DNA of 64,000 bases from Seminavis robusta (lineage: Eukaryota; Bacillariophyta; Bacillariophyceae; Naviculales; Naviculaceae). Each line of letters opens with the position of its first letter. Positions within the stretch are counted from its first letter, which is position 1. The DNA lies in NCBI GenBank assembly GCA_903772945.1, contig CAICTM010000187.1, forward strand, positions 1-64,000, given 5' to 3'. Position numbers and translations under genes: made by a program. This document shows, piece by piece, positions 42,906 to 55,657 of this stretch. The notes beneath the pieces were generated by a model that worked only from the letters and a program-made list of their open reading frames with translations, had not been told where the DNA came from and ran no database searches.

Positions 42906-43469
42906 AGGCTATTGTGTATGGAAAGGAAAGGAAGAACTATAGTTTGGAGGAAGAAGAGTCATTTGGCGGTATGATTGGGGACCTTTTTAGTATTATCTTG
43001 AACGGGGTTCGCGGTACGGTACTATTCTACGAAATGCGAAACAAACGAGCTGTTATCGATCCCAATCGATCCATGCTTGTTATCGTCGCTAGCTAGTGGT
43101 TATGCAACACTCTGCACAATCCGATATGCTTACTATCACTTATAAGGAATAAGAAAGAGTTGGAGAAGCGAAAGCAACCTGTCTAGTAGTGGAGGTTCGT
43201 GGCGTTCGCTGCACGGAGCAGCCCACCGACGCCTTCTGGCCAAAGGAGTGCTCTAGTTAGCTCCAACAGGCTGAGGCGTGATTTTAATCACGGAGCTGCC
43301 ATTTGTGTTGCCAAGACCGTCGGGGGCAAACTCGTCACCATTATCATAGACGCACTGCTGCTTCAAGTCTAACTACAAGAGATCCTGCGCATTAATTAAA
43401 TGAATAGTGAGACCAATTACTACGAGGTACCGGTACAGTACAATACGCTAACTCTCTTCTTTGCCATTC
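42906..43469. other. Intergenic region between convergent genes
   Basis: No gene. It has a small hairpin GCGTGATTTTAATCACGG at about 43276 and a GAGGTACCGGTACAG motif at about 43423. Confidence 0.35.
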
Positions 43470-45894
43470 TCAATGGGCCGCCTTCCTAGCGCCTTTTCCA
43501 ATCATCTTTTCTGCCAGTGCATCCGGTGTCAGGTCCTTTCGGGTGATGGTTCCAACAATCTGGTTGTGAAGGTTCGTCACAGGTAGGAAGCGACATCCGA
43601 GGCTACGAAAGATTTCATAGGTTCGAGTCACTGAAGCCGATTCGCGGACCGAGATAGGAGCACAGTTGGTAAAAGGTCGGAGATCCAGCATGCAATCTTT
43701 GTCTGCGTATGAGATGCGAACATCGCCAATGCTTGGGTACTTGGGATAGGATTGCTCAATGACTTCCCACTGCGTCAAGGGTAAGAATTTCTCTCCTTCG
43801 TCATCCTCTCCGCCTCCTCCCTCCACCGTAACATAGTTATGAACCCTGACAGAGTCGTGGTTACGATGATCGCGATGCTCTGTTACTGAGTATTCGTCCA
43901 CCACAATTGGCTTCCCATAAGCGCGTTGCTTCAGCAAAGTACACAACGCATTGCGCCCAATCGTTCCATAAAGTAGACCATCGTCTACCACTGGGAAATT
44001 GCTGTGGTTGCTGGATTTTAGAATGTCATAAACAACGGACACCTTCTCCACTGGTCGCACAAAGATGACATCATCGCTCATAATGTGTCCTGCATTGAGC
44101 TTGTGGTGGCGACTCACAGACTCCAGCTCGGCTTGCAAGAAGTTGACGCCCTTTTTGAAGTGAATATGGATATGATAGAGATCGGAATTCCAGAAGGACC
44201 CAACCGTCTTCGCCGTCATGAGAGTAAGCATCAGAGGCAATACATACTGGCCGTTTCCAATGCACTCCAATAGGATGACAGTCAGACTAATAGTCATTCT
44301 CGCCATCCCGCCGAGTACAGCGGCAGCACCAATCAAAGAATATGTGTTGCTGAAAGCCAGCTGAGGGAAGTAAGCACTGGCCATGTTTCCAAAGAGCCTA
44401 CCAAAGGCGGCTCCACTCAGAAGCGAAGGAACAAATAATCCGCTAGGAACCCCGATCCCGTAGGTCACAACCGCCAACGAGATGTAGGATAGAAAGAACA
44501 GCATGAGTGCTCCCGATCCAAAGACATGTTTGTGTAGGTGGAAGAGCTGGCGAATGGCGTCGCCAGGGTCCGTGAGGATGAGAGACGCCACTTCGTTATA
44601 CTCGTCATCAGCACATGTGAAGGCAACCAGTGAACCACGCAGCTCCAGCTGACTCGTGTCCATTCCCTCAGTAGACGGCAATGCTTTGCATTCTCTCCAC
44701 AGTAAGGGTAGCAAGAAAGATACTGTTGATACCAAGACCGATACAACGAGCACTTCCAGTACTCTACGCTTCTTGGAATGGTTGACATTTTTTAGCCTCC
44801 ACTTGGTTATGCGTTCATTGGTATCATTGAAAACAGCTCCGATAATGCCTCCCATGGCACCAATGGCGACAAAGAGAGCCAGTTCAAACACGGCAAAGCT
44901 GGATTCCTCTTCGAAGACAAAGTTGCCAAACGAGAAGAGTCTGTTGAAACCAACTTTACCAAAGGCCGATCCGACTGTGTTAAGACAATACAGAGTAGCC
45001 AAGGCGACCATGCTGCAGGAAAAGGCCTTCCACGTGAGGGAGGGAGCCCAGTAACTGGCACCTTCTTCGAGAGCGAAAAGAATCCCACCAATGGGAGAAG
45101 AAAAGGCGGTGCACACTCCAGCGGCCGCACCACAGGTGACGAAATCTCTCACTTGCTTGTCATCTCGGGTTTCATGTTTGGAAATGGTGTTGGCCACCAC
45201 AGCGCCACTGTGTACCATGGGTCCTTCTTTTCCCACTGGCAATCCTGCGGAAACACTACAGATTACACCAAGAACCTTGCAGACTAAGGTCTTTGGATCG
45301 ACCACTCGAGGCAGGTCAATTCCGTTCTGACACAGATACAGAGAAAAAATGGAATTGAGGACCTTTCAACACTAAAGGTGAATCAGGGAATAGGAGCTGT
45401 ACTCGGCTTACCAAAAAGATTTTGACCTCTGGAATTCCAGATCCAGCGCTCACAGGTTCAATCCAGACAAAGAGAGAAGCTGCCATGGCAAATGCGAGCT
45501 GGTAGAAGGTGAAGAACAGATACGCCAAAAACACGTCCACGAAGCCAGATGACTCTGCCAGCCTCCCGTAGACTTGCGTGTACTTGTATTCGATAATATG
45601 AGCACTGGTTAGGTTGGTACCATAGGCCACGATCGCTTGCACCACGCCCACGGCCCCAATGAGGAGGTATTGAATCAAAGTTTTGTGCTTGCCGGCATTC
45701 CAAAATAGATTGCCTCGGTGCTGATAATGATCTAATGCGTAATGAGCCCTCCAGACGTCCGATTCGTCATCCACAAATGTCATGCTATCAACATTCTTCT
45801 CGTGGTGATGGTGATGAGAATGGCTGCTTCCCAGGCAATCCTCGCGGACGCTACTGGTCCTTCGACGGAAGGAATTTTTTGCATGGGAGCTCAT
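43470..45894 (-). CDS. ClC-family chloride channel/antiporter with two CBS domains
   Basis: Exons 45894-45412 and 45326-43470 (TTTTTG|gtaagc, tgtcag|AACGG); 779 residues. Selectivity motifs are complete: GSGIPE (151-156), GKEGPMVHSGA with gating Glu195, and GVPSGLFVPSL. The Ser in GSGIPE is typical of chloride rather than nitrate. The gating Glu, together with an acidic pair in ALEEGASYW, fits a chloride/proton antiporter of the endosomal or vacuolar type. The last about 200 residues form two CBS domains with a spacer rich in His, Arg, Asp and Glu. The N-terminus has a short His run (HSHHHHHE, about 25-32). The gene is divergent from the small tail-anchored gene at 46391. Confidence 0.93.
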
Positions 45895-46390
45895 GGTGAT
45901 AGAACCCCAGTACTACCGGTGTGGTGTGTCTCTTCCAAGCGAAAGCCGAATCTAGAATGAGTGAGTGATCTCGGCAGCAGTGTGTTGTTGCGAAACGAGT
46001 GTTGATGCTGAGATAGATGTTCATTCATGTTATTACTGCCAAGTTCCTGTAAGAACTTCTGTTTTTCTCCCAAGAAATTTCCGATCTGGAGTTGGATCTT
46101 TCATACGTGCTTTAATGTATCTTTCAATCGTGCGTCAAGAGGTTTCTAATGCTTTCAGATTGATTCTAAATCTCAACGTGCTTCTCCACCCAGCACGGCA
46201 TCAGCGAGGTGCTTGTTCTCACTCAAAGGAAAGAGGTCGTTGCGACTTCAACACACTGTGGGTACATGGAATACCCACTTTCTCATGTCATTATCGGCGG
46301 CAATTGCAAGACAATCAGAGCTTCTGAAGATGGATACAAAAAAACAGAGACGATAAAAGAAACACCCAACCTGATTAGCGAGAGACCACC
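45895..46390. other. Divergent promoter region
   Basis: Spacer of about 500 bp between the ClC gene and the gene at 46391. No gene or clear regulatory motif is recognised. Confidence 0.35.
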
Positions 46391-47052
46391 ATGGAGATGG
46401 AGGAAGGGAAAGAAAAGGTACTTACGCAGCAGTCGTTCGCCCATGTCCGCATCTCTCTTCTCTCTAACTAACACCCTCCCTCCAGCTCTTGGACTCCACC
46501 GAGTCCACTGGTATGTCTGCTGGTGATCGGGAATTCTATGGATCCTTTGGCAGCAGCAGCAAAGATGACGACGAAAGCAGCGGCATCTATCGGAGGAGCA
46601 GTAGTGGGTATGATCTTGGAGGAGTGTTGAGACGATCCATGCGCAAAGTGAACCCTGCGAATATCATGTTGAGGGTGAAACCACCCGTGCTGTTGCGTCA
46701 CGAGTCTCTCGCGGATCAGTTTGCCATGGCTCCCACCGAACTTGCTGAACGGATGCAATTGATAATTGATCCGTGTTTGGAGGAAGGCCAGAGGGGACAG
46801 TTGTATTACGGTGAGGAAGCCTATTACAATCCAGAAGTGGACCCGACATATGCCTTGACAGTCCCTCCCAAGTTGTACCAACAAGTCCTACACGAAATCG
46901 TAGAAGCACGTCAAGTGCCTTGTGGACTCTACTTTTGCTGCCACGGTGGTGACGGAGCTCACACTGGTGTCAGTCATGATGACTATGTCGACATTCGTAT
47001 TGCATGGGTATTGATGGGTAGTTTTCTCCTAGTGATTTTGTATTTAGGATAG
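46391..47052 (+). CDS. Small tail-anchored membrane protein of unknown function
   Basis: Exon 1 46391-46417 codes MEMEEGKEK, then a 68-nt intron (gtactt to ctccag), then exon 2 46486-47052; 197 residues. Exon 1 was chosen because exon 2 opens without an ATG directly after a good acceptor and the 27-nt exon joins in phase. An alternative is a start at the internal ATG 46513. The N-terminal third is Ser/Gly/Asp-rich. The middle (about 65-170) is ordered and contains CGLYFCCHGGDGAHTG. The last about 20 residues (IRIAWVLMGSFLLVILYLG) are a single membrane segment at the extreme C-terminus, as in tail-anchored proteins. No family is recognised. Confidence 0.65.
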
Positions 47053-47461
47053 ATTCTCAGGATCATTTGACAGTTGACCTGGCAGAGGATGCAACCAGGC
47101 CTGGCTAAGCTAGTTTCTGTTCATTGTTACTAAACCCCTTTCCTTTACTACTGTAGCCAGTTCCCTGGATTCAGTAGATTTGAATTGAACCGTTGAAGCC
47201 AGACCGTTTCACCATTTGTGGTCAAGCTGTTCCTCCTCCTTTGCTCCTTCCTAGCTACCTGGTAGCAGAACAGAATCATTGTCAATTGAGAAGAAGGGAA
47301 CCAACTTCTGCTGCAAGTGAACAAACATGATGCTATGTGTCAAGCATGCTAAGACGAACAACTTCGACAGCGAGACGCACTCCAACAAGACTGAGTCTTC
47401 CGCCAGTGAATCCAAGAAGGAACTCGCTGTTGTGCACCATTGATGATGTGTCTCATCCTAG
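47053..47461. other. Intergenic region
   Basis: No gene recognised. This is the 3' flank of the tail-anchored gene. Confidence 0.35.
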
Positions 47462-48156
47462 CTAATCCATCATGGCAGAAATGTGGTTAGTTTTCCCTGA
47501 TGGGAAGTCACAAATCTGAATGTCTGGGAGTTGATGCCACCTCAAAAACGAGCTCCAGGATGTAAGGATCTTCCAATTTTTAGAAGCTCTTCTAGTAGGC
47601 ATGGTGCATTGCACTGGGTGCTGGGGAAATGTCTCTTTCTCTGTGCTTATTCTCAAGAAGTTGGCTGCCATTCAATTTCAAAGGCATTGGCATCCAACAA
47701 CTCAGTTCCATTGGGGCAAACCACTTGCACCTTCCAAACTCTGCTGCACCATATTCTTCAAAGCTAGCAACCCAAATCTCGACAATGAACAGGTCCTCGA
47801 AGGATTGGACAACAATTTGCCTTACCTCTCCAAGCTCAATGGAGAAAATGACATGCTTGGGATTGACCTTCTTGTGGGTGATGGTGTACTTCTCCTCCAT
47901 TTTGTCCAGCTCTGCATTGAGCATACCATCCAACATGTAGCTACCACCATATTCGCAATTTCCAACACACTTTCTCCACTTTGAATTGCAGCAAAACCAT
48001 GTAAGAGTTTTGGTAAGGGGCTTTGGTGCAAATGTGGATCACCACTGCAGTTAGATGGCCAAATACAAGGACCAGGTCACACTCTGCATAAAAATCAAAC
48101 CAATTGCCAGCCCAAGTCTTGAAGTGAGGGTCTCCAGTGCATGCACCATCACTCAC
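47462..48156 (-). pseudogene. Fragment of a vWD-domain-like protein, N-terminal part
   Basis: Minus strand. From 48156 the frame gives CTGDPHFKTWAGNWFDF and YAECDLVLV, the start of a von Willebrand D-like domain. It then continues with frameshifts into YMLDGMLNAELDKMEEKYTI and the segment VASFEEYGAAEFGRC, and later LDANAFEIEWQP in another frame. At least two frame changes break it. A C-terminal fragment of the same family lies at 13007-13410. Such proteins are frequent and repetitive in diatoms; their function is unknown. Confidence 0.6.
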
Positions 48157-48237
48157 TTATTGGGCTGGGGTCAGTAGGAGGAGCTACTGATTTCAAAACC
48201 AAGTAGTGCATCCGGTATGGTATGAAATGGTGCTAGC

Positions 48238-50647
48238 TTACTCGCTATCGAGCTTAATCACGGCCATGAATGCTTCTTGTGGCACGTTAACCTTTCCTAT
48301 TGCCTTCATCCTCTTCTTTCCCTTGGCTTGCTTCTGTAGCAGCTTCTTTTTTCTGGAAAGATCTCCACCATAGCACTTGGCCAGCACATCTTTCCTCATG
48401 GGACTGATCGACTGGGATGCAATTACTTTGACGCCTATTACCGGGATGAGAGTTCATTCCAAGTCATGTCAGTCAACAAGGCAACGAGAGAGGCACCGCA
48501 AAACTTGCCGATTGAGGGTCAAACTTACCAATACAAGCCTGGATTGGCACCTTGAACATTTGTCGTGGAATCTTGTCCTTGAGCGACTTGACCAGCCTTC
48601 GACCAACGCTTTGGGCTTTGTCTCGATGCAAGATGGTTGCCAACGGAGGAGCAGTCTCGTAGTTGATTTTGACGTCGAGTCTCACTAGGTCACTAGCACG
48701 GTAGTCAATGATGGAATATTCCATGGAAGCATACCCCTTTGTCCGTGACTTTAATTGATCAAAAAAGTCCGTGATGACTTCTGCCAATGGCAGCTCGTAG
48801 ACAATGGTCGATCTTGTGGGGGTGAGAAACTTGATATCTTTCAACACTCCTCGGCGCTCTTGTCCGAGCTCGATAATGGCGCCATTGTATTCGCTCGGTG
48901 TCAGGATTTCCATTCGCACAAACGGTTCCAATGCTTCGTCTTCCCGCATCAGATCCGGCATTTTGGCCGGGGAGTCGACAATGAGTTCCTCACCCGTATT
49001 GCCATTGATAACTTTGTATACCACACTGGGTGCCGTCAGAATCAAATCCAGGTCGTATTCCCTGGACAATCTCTCCTGAATAATCTCCATGTGCAACAGC
49101 CCCAGGAAGCCACATCGGAAACCAAATCCCATGGCACCCGACGACTCTGGTTCGTACGAGAGGGCGGCATCGTTGAGACGTAATTTTCCAAGAGCATCAC
49201 GGAGTTGCTCGTATTGATCCGCGTCTACGGGGAACAACCCACAGTAGACCATGGGAATACTATCGGCATACCCCGGGAGAGCTTGAATGGGCGGATCCTT
49301 TCCAGCCGCCAGGGCTTCTTTGTACTGCGATGCCAAGCAGATTGTGTCTCCGACTCGTGCATCGAGCACATCTTTGATACTTCCCACCACGTATCCGACT
49401 TCTCCCGCTTTCAAGGATTGCACGGGTACCTGTTGTGGTTGCATAACCCCGACTTCGGTGACATCATGTTGTGCCGCCGATGCCATGAATCGAATTTTGT
49501 CGCCTTTTTTTACCTCTCCGTCCACGACCCGAAAGAAGACAATGACTCCTCGGTAGGAATCAAAGTAGGAATCAAAGATGAGTGCCCGAAATGGTTTTTT
49601 CGAGGTATCCTCTGGTGGTGGCACATATTCAACGATAGATTCTAGGATATCCTCAATGCCAATGCCGGATTTGGCCGAAGCCAATACAATGTTGCTGGTA
49701 TCCAAGCCAATGGTTTCTTCAATTTCGGTCTTGACTCGGTCCGGATCTGCAGCGGGTAGGTCAATCTTGTTGAGTACGGGTATAATCTCCAGATCATTTT
49801 CCAATGCCAAGTACACGTTGGCCAACGTCTAAAGTAGCAGCGAAGCAAAAGAGTATAAACAATGCGGTCAGAATACCCCTAGCTAGATAGAACTAGAAAG
49901 TTTGAGAGTGAGTATGCCTTACCTGAGCTTCAATTCCTTGAGAGGCATCCACCACTAGCAGCGCACCCTCGCAAGCAGCTAAACTTCTAGAGACTTCATA
50001 GGTGAAATCCACATGGCCTGGACAATGCAAGCAAGCAAGCAAGAATGAATGAAACAGTGACAGAATGAGCTGCCATTTTTTGCAGTAGTAGAAACCATTT
50101 CTGTATAGAGCACTTATAGTGCAAAACATACCCGGTGTATCAATGAGATTGAGAATGTAAACTTCTCCATCCTTTTTGGACTTGTAGAGTACCCGTGCTG
50201 CCTGCAACTTGATGGTGATTCCTCGTTCTCGCTCAATGTCCATGTTATCGAGGAGCTGGGCTTCCATATCCCGCGAAGCTACAGTATTTGTGGATTCTAA
50301 CAGTCGATCCGCTAGTGTGCTCTTGCCCTAATAAATATACAACAGGAAAAGGAAGAAAAAAATTGAGTACTACAAGTTCAAAAGGCATGACTTGTGGCTG
50401 TGGGTAGCATTCTTTCTTTACGTACATGATCAATGTGAGCAATAATGGAAAAGTTTCGGATTCTATTGGCGTTGTACTCGAGAGTGTTCTTGGAGGCGGC
50501 CGCCGATGCCTGTGTCGACATGTAGGTCCTTGTGGACGTACATGTACTGCTAGACTGCTGGCGGACAAATGCGGCGGGAGCACCAAAGCCCAGCACACTC
50601 GAGCAGGATGCCAATAGGACCGCCAATCGCATAATAAGAGGCCCCAT
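48238..50647 (-). CDS. lepA: Plastid elongation factor 4 (LepA GTPase)
   Basis: Five exons (minus): 50647-50426, 50327-50132, 50017-49923, 49828-48529, 48434-48238; 669 residues. It starts [20 protein letters not shown], an ER signal peptide, followed by FGAPAAF, an ASAFAP-type site for import into a secondary plastid. GTPase motifs: AHIDHGKST (G1), RERGITIK (G2), DTPGHVDF (G3), NKID (G4). The EF4-specific C-terminal domain is present: [16 protein letters not shown] and [20 protein letters not shown]. LepA acts on stalled ribosomes and helps translation under stress. The first intron lies exactly between His and Gly of the P-loop. All junctions are GT-AG and keep the frame. Divergent from the TIC110-like gene. 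Confidence 0.95.
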
Positions 50648-51397
50648 CTTGTGTTAAAAAGCACACAATTAGCAGAGAACGGGATAAAGGCAGATGATGA
50701 AATACCAGTAGAGATGAGTCGAGATGACTGCCATCACAACCACTGGAGCTTCTAGTACAAGTCCTTGGCTTCCTCCAAAGAAGGAAAGAAAGAAAAGAAC
50801 AAAAAGTCAACGTTGTGCGATGCGTGGTGGCAGGGCGTGACTGTTTTTCATTCAATCACGAGAAAGCAACTGACGTCAGACAGTTTGAGTCAAGAATTCT
50901 CATTATTCGTGACTGACACTGACGCCACCGACCTAAACCACAGGACGCGTGGAGCCTTGGAGGCAACGAACGACATAGCCAAGTTGAAGGCACTCAAGAA
51001 CTCAAATTTGTGAGGAAGCAAGAGCAAGCAAGTTGAACAGCCATCATCGATCGACAGAGAGAGAGAGAAATCAACTCTGTATCCCAAGAGAGAAGATAGC
51101 TCCAGCTAGCAGCAAGCTGGACTCTACTGTAGTCACCCAGAGCCTCACTTTTTCGCCTCGTCAGGCAACTTTTTGTGGGTTGGAGCTTTCCTTGTCATAC
51201 ATCATCATACCCAAGAATACATCAAAGATTCTTTAGGAACGTCAGGTGAGTAAAAGATGGTTTTTGTATGGTATGGTCTGTTTGATACTTTTCCCATTGG
51301 ACGGTTTCTCACCAGAGTGTTTTGGCTGCTACCCGATACCCTATCCTGATCCCAGCAGATAGATACCCCCATCCAAAAAACACAAAACAGATATAAG
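50648..51397. other. Divergent promoter of lepA and the TIC110-like gene
   Basis: About 750 bp with no gene. A possible intron in the 5' leader of the TIC110-like transcript starts at CAG|gtgagt (about 51245). Confidence 0.4.
50871..50878. promoter_or_regulatory. Palindromic TGACGTCA (CRE-like) site
   Basis: TGACGTCA is a bZIP-type palindrome; closely related TGACGT/ACGTCA elements mediate CO2/cAMP response of plastid genes in Phaeodactylum. It lies between two plastid-protein genes. A single 8-mer can occur by chance, so function is a guess. Confidence 0.3.
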
Positions 51398-54300
51398 ATG
51401 AGATTTCACTACGCCGCCCTGGCACTGCTACTGGCCACTAGCCACCAGAATGCGGAAGCCTTTTCCATTCGTCCCGCTCCATCGGCCTTTATCCCCCAAT
51501 ACAGCATGGTCCCACAAAAGCCGAGAAAAACTACCATGGGTGCCACCCTGACCATGTTTTCCGAAACATCCGGGGGGTACGAAGAACTACAGGAATTGGC
51601 AACCAACGAGGAACAATCCAAAGCAGCCAGTCTCTTTCGAAAATCACCCAGTTTTTGGAAAATTGCAGGATTGGCCACCATCCCCGTCTCGGCGGCCTTG
51701 GGATTTGGACTCGTACCCAGTCGACGCATTGCCGCTCATGCCGTGGGAGCCGTGGCGTCGGGAATTGCCGGTGCCGTGGGAAAGAGTCGATTGGATGCCG
51801 CACTCGTCGATAGTTGTTCCAAACCTGCCATTGCCGAAGCACTACTCGAAGCCGCCGAAGGAGGATACCTCAAAAATCCAAAGGAAACCGCCACCAAAGT
51901 GCAACAAGTACAACTGGAATATGGCATTCTAGATGAAGATTTTGATATTCTCTGTACCGATGTTTACACACAGTTCATTTTGGGCATGGTCAAGTACCAA
52001 TTCCAGGCCAAAACAAGTGAACTCAAAGAGTTGGAAGCCATCAAGGTGGCCCTCAGTCTCGATAACCTTCAAGTCGGAGAAGCCCATGCCAGTGCCGCAC
52101 AAGAACTATACCGAACCATCACACAGACCACACCCGAAGACGAATTGGACGACCCCGAAAACACCGATCGTATGTCCATTGACAAGTTCTTGTTCTTGAC
52201 CGAACGCACGCTGCGACAGGGAGGAGAAACACAAGAAGCATTCGTCTTTGAAATGACTAGAGTCGCCAAAGCCTTGAAACTGGATTACGCCACGGCATTG
52301 GACCGAGTAGCCGACGCTGCCGAGCCATTCTATCATCGGGCTCTGCAATCCACGCGAGAAAAGTTGGATACCGATCAAGTCTCTGCCGGCATGTTGGAAC
52401 GGGCACGAAAGACCTTGGGAGTGTCCGATGCTACCGCCAAGGATTTGCACGTGGCTTGTCTCAATGAAGAAGTCCGAGCGCTTTTGGGCAAGACGGCGGC
52501 TTCGTCCGATGATGAGGACGACGAAAAGGAAGATTCGGCGGCTGCTGGAGACTTGTCGACTGTCAAGTTTGCAGATGGAACCATGGAACGGGTAAGTACC
52601 ACTAAGTGTGTTTTGGTGGCATTCTTGAGAGTTAAGTTGGTCACTCAAAACTAACTCTCTTGCTTTTCTTCTTTGCTTTGGAACAGCTGAGCAAACTCAG
52701 TGAAATTCTGAGCTTGACAGAGAGCGACGTTAATTACGAAATCACTGTAGAGGCGACACCACTCTATCAAGCCACTGCCCTGGATGCGATGAAAGACGTT
52801 CTTTCCTTAAGTAAATCACCATCGGATGCATGGGAAATTATGGAGGCACGTCGAGACGAACTCTTGTTGGATGAGGACGCCACCAAGAGCCTCATCTCGT
52901 CCATGGTCATGCAAGCACTCGGAGGTCCCCTGGAGGCAACAAACAAGTTTGCCAAAGTCAACAATGAAGCTGCAACTTACGATAACCTCATCGAGGCTCT
53001 TGAAGCCAAGGAGGCTCTTATTTCCGTTTTGACAAAGTCTGGATGGAACGAGTTTGACAACTTTGATGAAACCTTTTGCAATCCTTGGGACAAGCAGTCT
53101 GCCAATGGGTTTTTACAGTCGGATGAGCGCATCAAGCTCTACCGCATCTTTCTCAATCGCTCGGTCCGCAATAGCGAGGACGGCCGACTCACAGATGAAA
53201 TGCACGAAAAGGTAACAGAAGTCAAAGGGCTCCTTGGAATCTCGGACGAACAATCGGAAATCGAGATTCGGGCTGTCTTTGGCCCCCTGTTGCAAAAGGC
53301 CTTGCACAAAGCAACAACTGAGATTGTAGAAGATTATACTCCAGAGCTGGTGGCTAACATGCAAAAGGAAGTTGACGAAGTCATGACAAACTACCGTCTG
53401 AGTGAAAAGTTCTTGCAAGAGGTTGGGGCATCGTTTTATGCCAAGGCTGTGGCACTTGTCCACGAAAAGGTGAGTTTGACAATAAATTGTGTTGACAAAA
53501 GTCGACTGTAGGAATTGCCGGCGTGAGTTTCTGACAATCCATCATGGCATTTCATTCGGTAGGATCCTGGTGGCATTCCCTCTAAGGAATCCGTAGATGC
53601 CCTTGAAGCCCTTCGTAGCATGGTAAATCTCCCTGCCGAGGATACGTACCCTTCTCACATGGAGTTCTTTGGGAGTACTTATCGCAAGAGTGTCTTGGAG
53701 GCCATGGGTTCCACTGGAGTTATTCGCGAAGAGTTCCGCCCCCCCCTTAATGACCTGAGAGACAGACTCGGGGTTTCCGAAGAAAACTGCAAAGAGATCT
53801 TCCTGGAAGCCGTCAAGGAGAAGATGGTGCCCATGGTTGAATGGATTGTGAGCGAGTTCGAACGTACACAGCTTACGCAAAAGCAGCTTTCGGATCGTCG
53901 CAAGAAGGACATGGGCGAGGATCTCTTCCAAACTGGCAAGGGTGCAACGGTAAGTCCTGTTGATGCAATATCAGCGATCGAGTGGTCGTATACGAATAGC
54001 TTGGTTGTCTTACCTTGTTTTCTGGTCTCGTCAGGGAACTCTTGGCCTTGGCGCTGATGTCAACCTCATGAGCGACATTATGAACTTGGTTGACTTTTAT
54101 GAAGAGAACGACATAGCCGAGAAGAAGGAAGTTGGCACTAAGGCCGTCGAAGGAAGTGACGGCGAGTCTACAGAGGAGGTGCCTGTGTTCGAAACCACGT
54201 TCCCCGTCACCGGATTGGGAGCCAACGCTTTGGACCAGGAGGTAGCCGAGTTGCTCTACAGACAATTTGTTGTAGGTGCCTTCACAAGCCAGGGTCCTCA

Positions 54301-55069
54301 AGCTTCTAGATATGAGGAAGCCAGAGCAACCTTCGGAGGAATCCTGGGTCTTACCAGCGAAAAGATGGAAGAAATCAATGGCAGCATTGGCGATGCTGTC
54401 TACGACAACTTTGTTGCAAACTCGATGAAGACTAAGGGGTCTTTGGATCAACAGGACATGATGTTCCTGGCAAATATCCAAGGAAAGCTTGGCCTATCAT
54501 CTGAGCAAAGCGAGAAAATGCTGCTAGCATCTCAGAAGAAGATCTTGTCGGAGGAAATCACTGTGCTCATGGACGAGCCAACACCTGAAGGCATCAAGGC
54601 ATTCCGAGAAAAGTGCAATGGCATGGGCATCGATCTGGTCGAGGACGTTGGCATCTCGAAGCAAAGGCTCGGTCGAATGTTCGAGGCTGAAATCATTCCC
54701 GGTCTCAAGAGCGGTGACATCACTGTTGACAAGGCCGACGTGCTTGTAGAGATCCAGGAGAGTTTCGGCATTGACGAAGAAGAGTGCGAAGCCATGTTTG
54801 AGGGTTTGTTGCTCCGTTTATCAAAGAGTGCCCTCGATCTCATCAAGGGCGAGCTCATGAGGGGTCGCGAAGAAATGACAGTTGATTTGATCAAGGAGCT
54901 TGTGAGATACGCTGCCTTTACCGATGGTGAATTGGGTCTTGTGGTGGATGAGGCTACAGGTAACCAAATCTTCAACGTCTACGAGGCATTCGATTTCACA
55001 GGGGAAAGCGAGGAAACCGTCGAGACCAACAAAGGACTGCTTAAGGAGGCACTCGGCCTGTCGCAATAA
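51398..55069 (+). CDS. TIC110: TIC110/IAP100-like plastid inner-envelope translocon protein
   Basis: Exons 51398-52591, 52687-53469, 53563-53949, 54035-55069, all GT-AG with frame kept; 1132 residues. N-terminus MRFHYAALALLLATSHQNAEA is a signal peptide; it is followed by FSIRPAPSAF, an ASAFAP-type plastid site. Residues about 85-130 (FWKIAGLATIPVSAALGFGL, then HAVGAVASGIAGAVG) are hydrophobic and probably anchor the protein in the inner envelope. The remaining about 1000 residues are alpha-helical with repeated helical units, as in TIC110, which acts as a scaffold for stromal chaperones in protein import. Acidic inserts occur at about 370-385 and 730. Length is slightly above the plant protein. 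Assignment is by architecture and resemblance, not by a single diagnostic motif. Confidence 0.75.
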
Positions 55070-55620
55070 GTTAGTCAGCCATAGTTCATTGTGTATTTAG
55101 CTAAAGATGTTTAGGAAAGTTCTACGAATGAAGCTTCGCCTGAATACAAAACGTTCTTCCACCACCAGAAATGAAACAATCAGTCCCCTGTAAGCCAGAA
55201 GAAAAGATGAACTGGAAACAAAAAAGATACAGGCCGCTATTCACTGGGATGTGAACTGCTGGGCCAACAGGTCAATGACCAAGAGACCTTTCTCACTGCG
55301 ATCTCCTGCCTAAACCTGAGGATGTTGAGAGAGAAAGGCTCCATGGTTCAGTACAAGCTAGGGTGTCAAGGCAAAGGTTCTTGGAAGATGGTGCAATGAC
55401 AATACATTCATATTTTACTCACATTTCTGGTGAAATGGCATGGGTCTCTTCCCCATCCTTGTCAGAACCTGACAACCCAATTGCCTTGACCCTTGGAATA
55501 GAGGAATCAAGCAACAATGCAATGGTTATGCTGTTGCCGTAAGTGGCATCTTGGGGCAGCCATGATGAGGTATGATCTGATGCATTGCTATGGCCAAAGG
55601 CCAAGATAAAAAGTTTGCAA
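55070..55620. other. 3' flank of the TIC110-like gene with inverted-repeat arm
   Basis: No gene. It holds the left arm (55169-55237) of the inverted repeat described separately. Further right (about 55260-55310, read on the minus strand) there are short matches to the tRNA at 55658-55739, in the same half order. Confidence 0.4.
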
Positions 55621-55637
55621 TTATAAAGCTATATTTC
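55620..55637 (+). promoter_or_regulatory. TATA-like sequence upstream of the permuted tRNA
   Basis: ATTATAAAGCTATATTTC lies about 20-38 bp upstream of the 3' half. TATA-like elements often precede algal Pol III genes. The link to transcription start is inferred. Confidence 0.35.
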
Positions 55638-55657
55638 AGTGTATCTGATAGTAGCAC

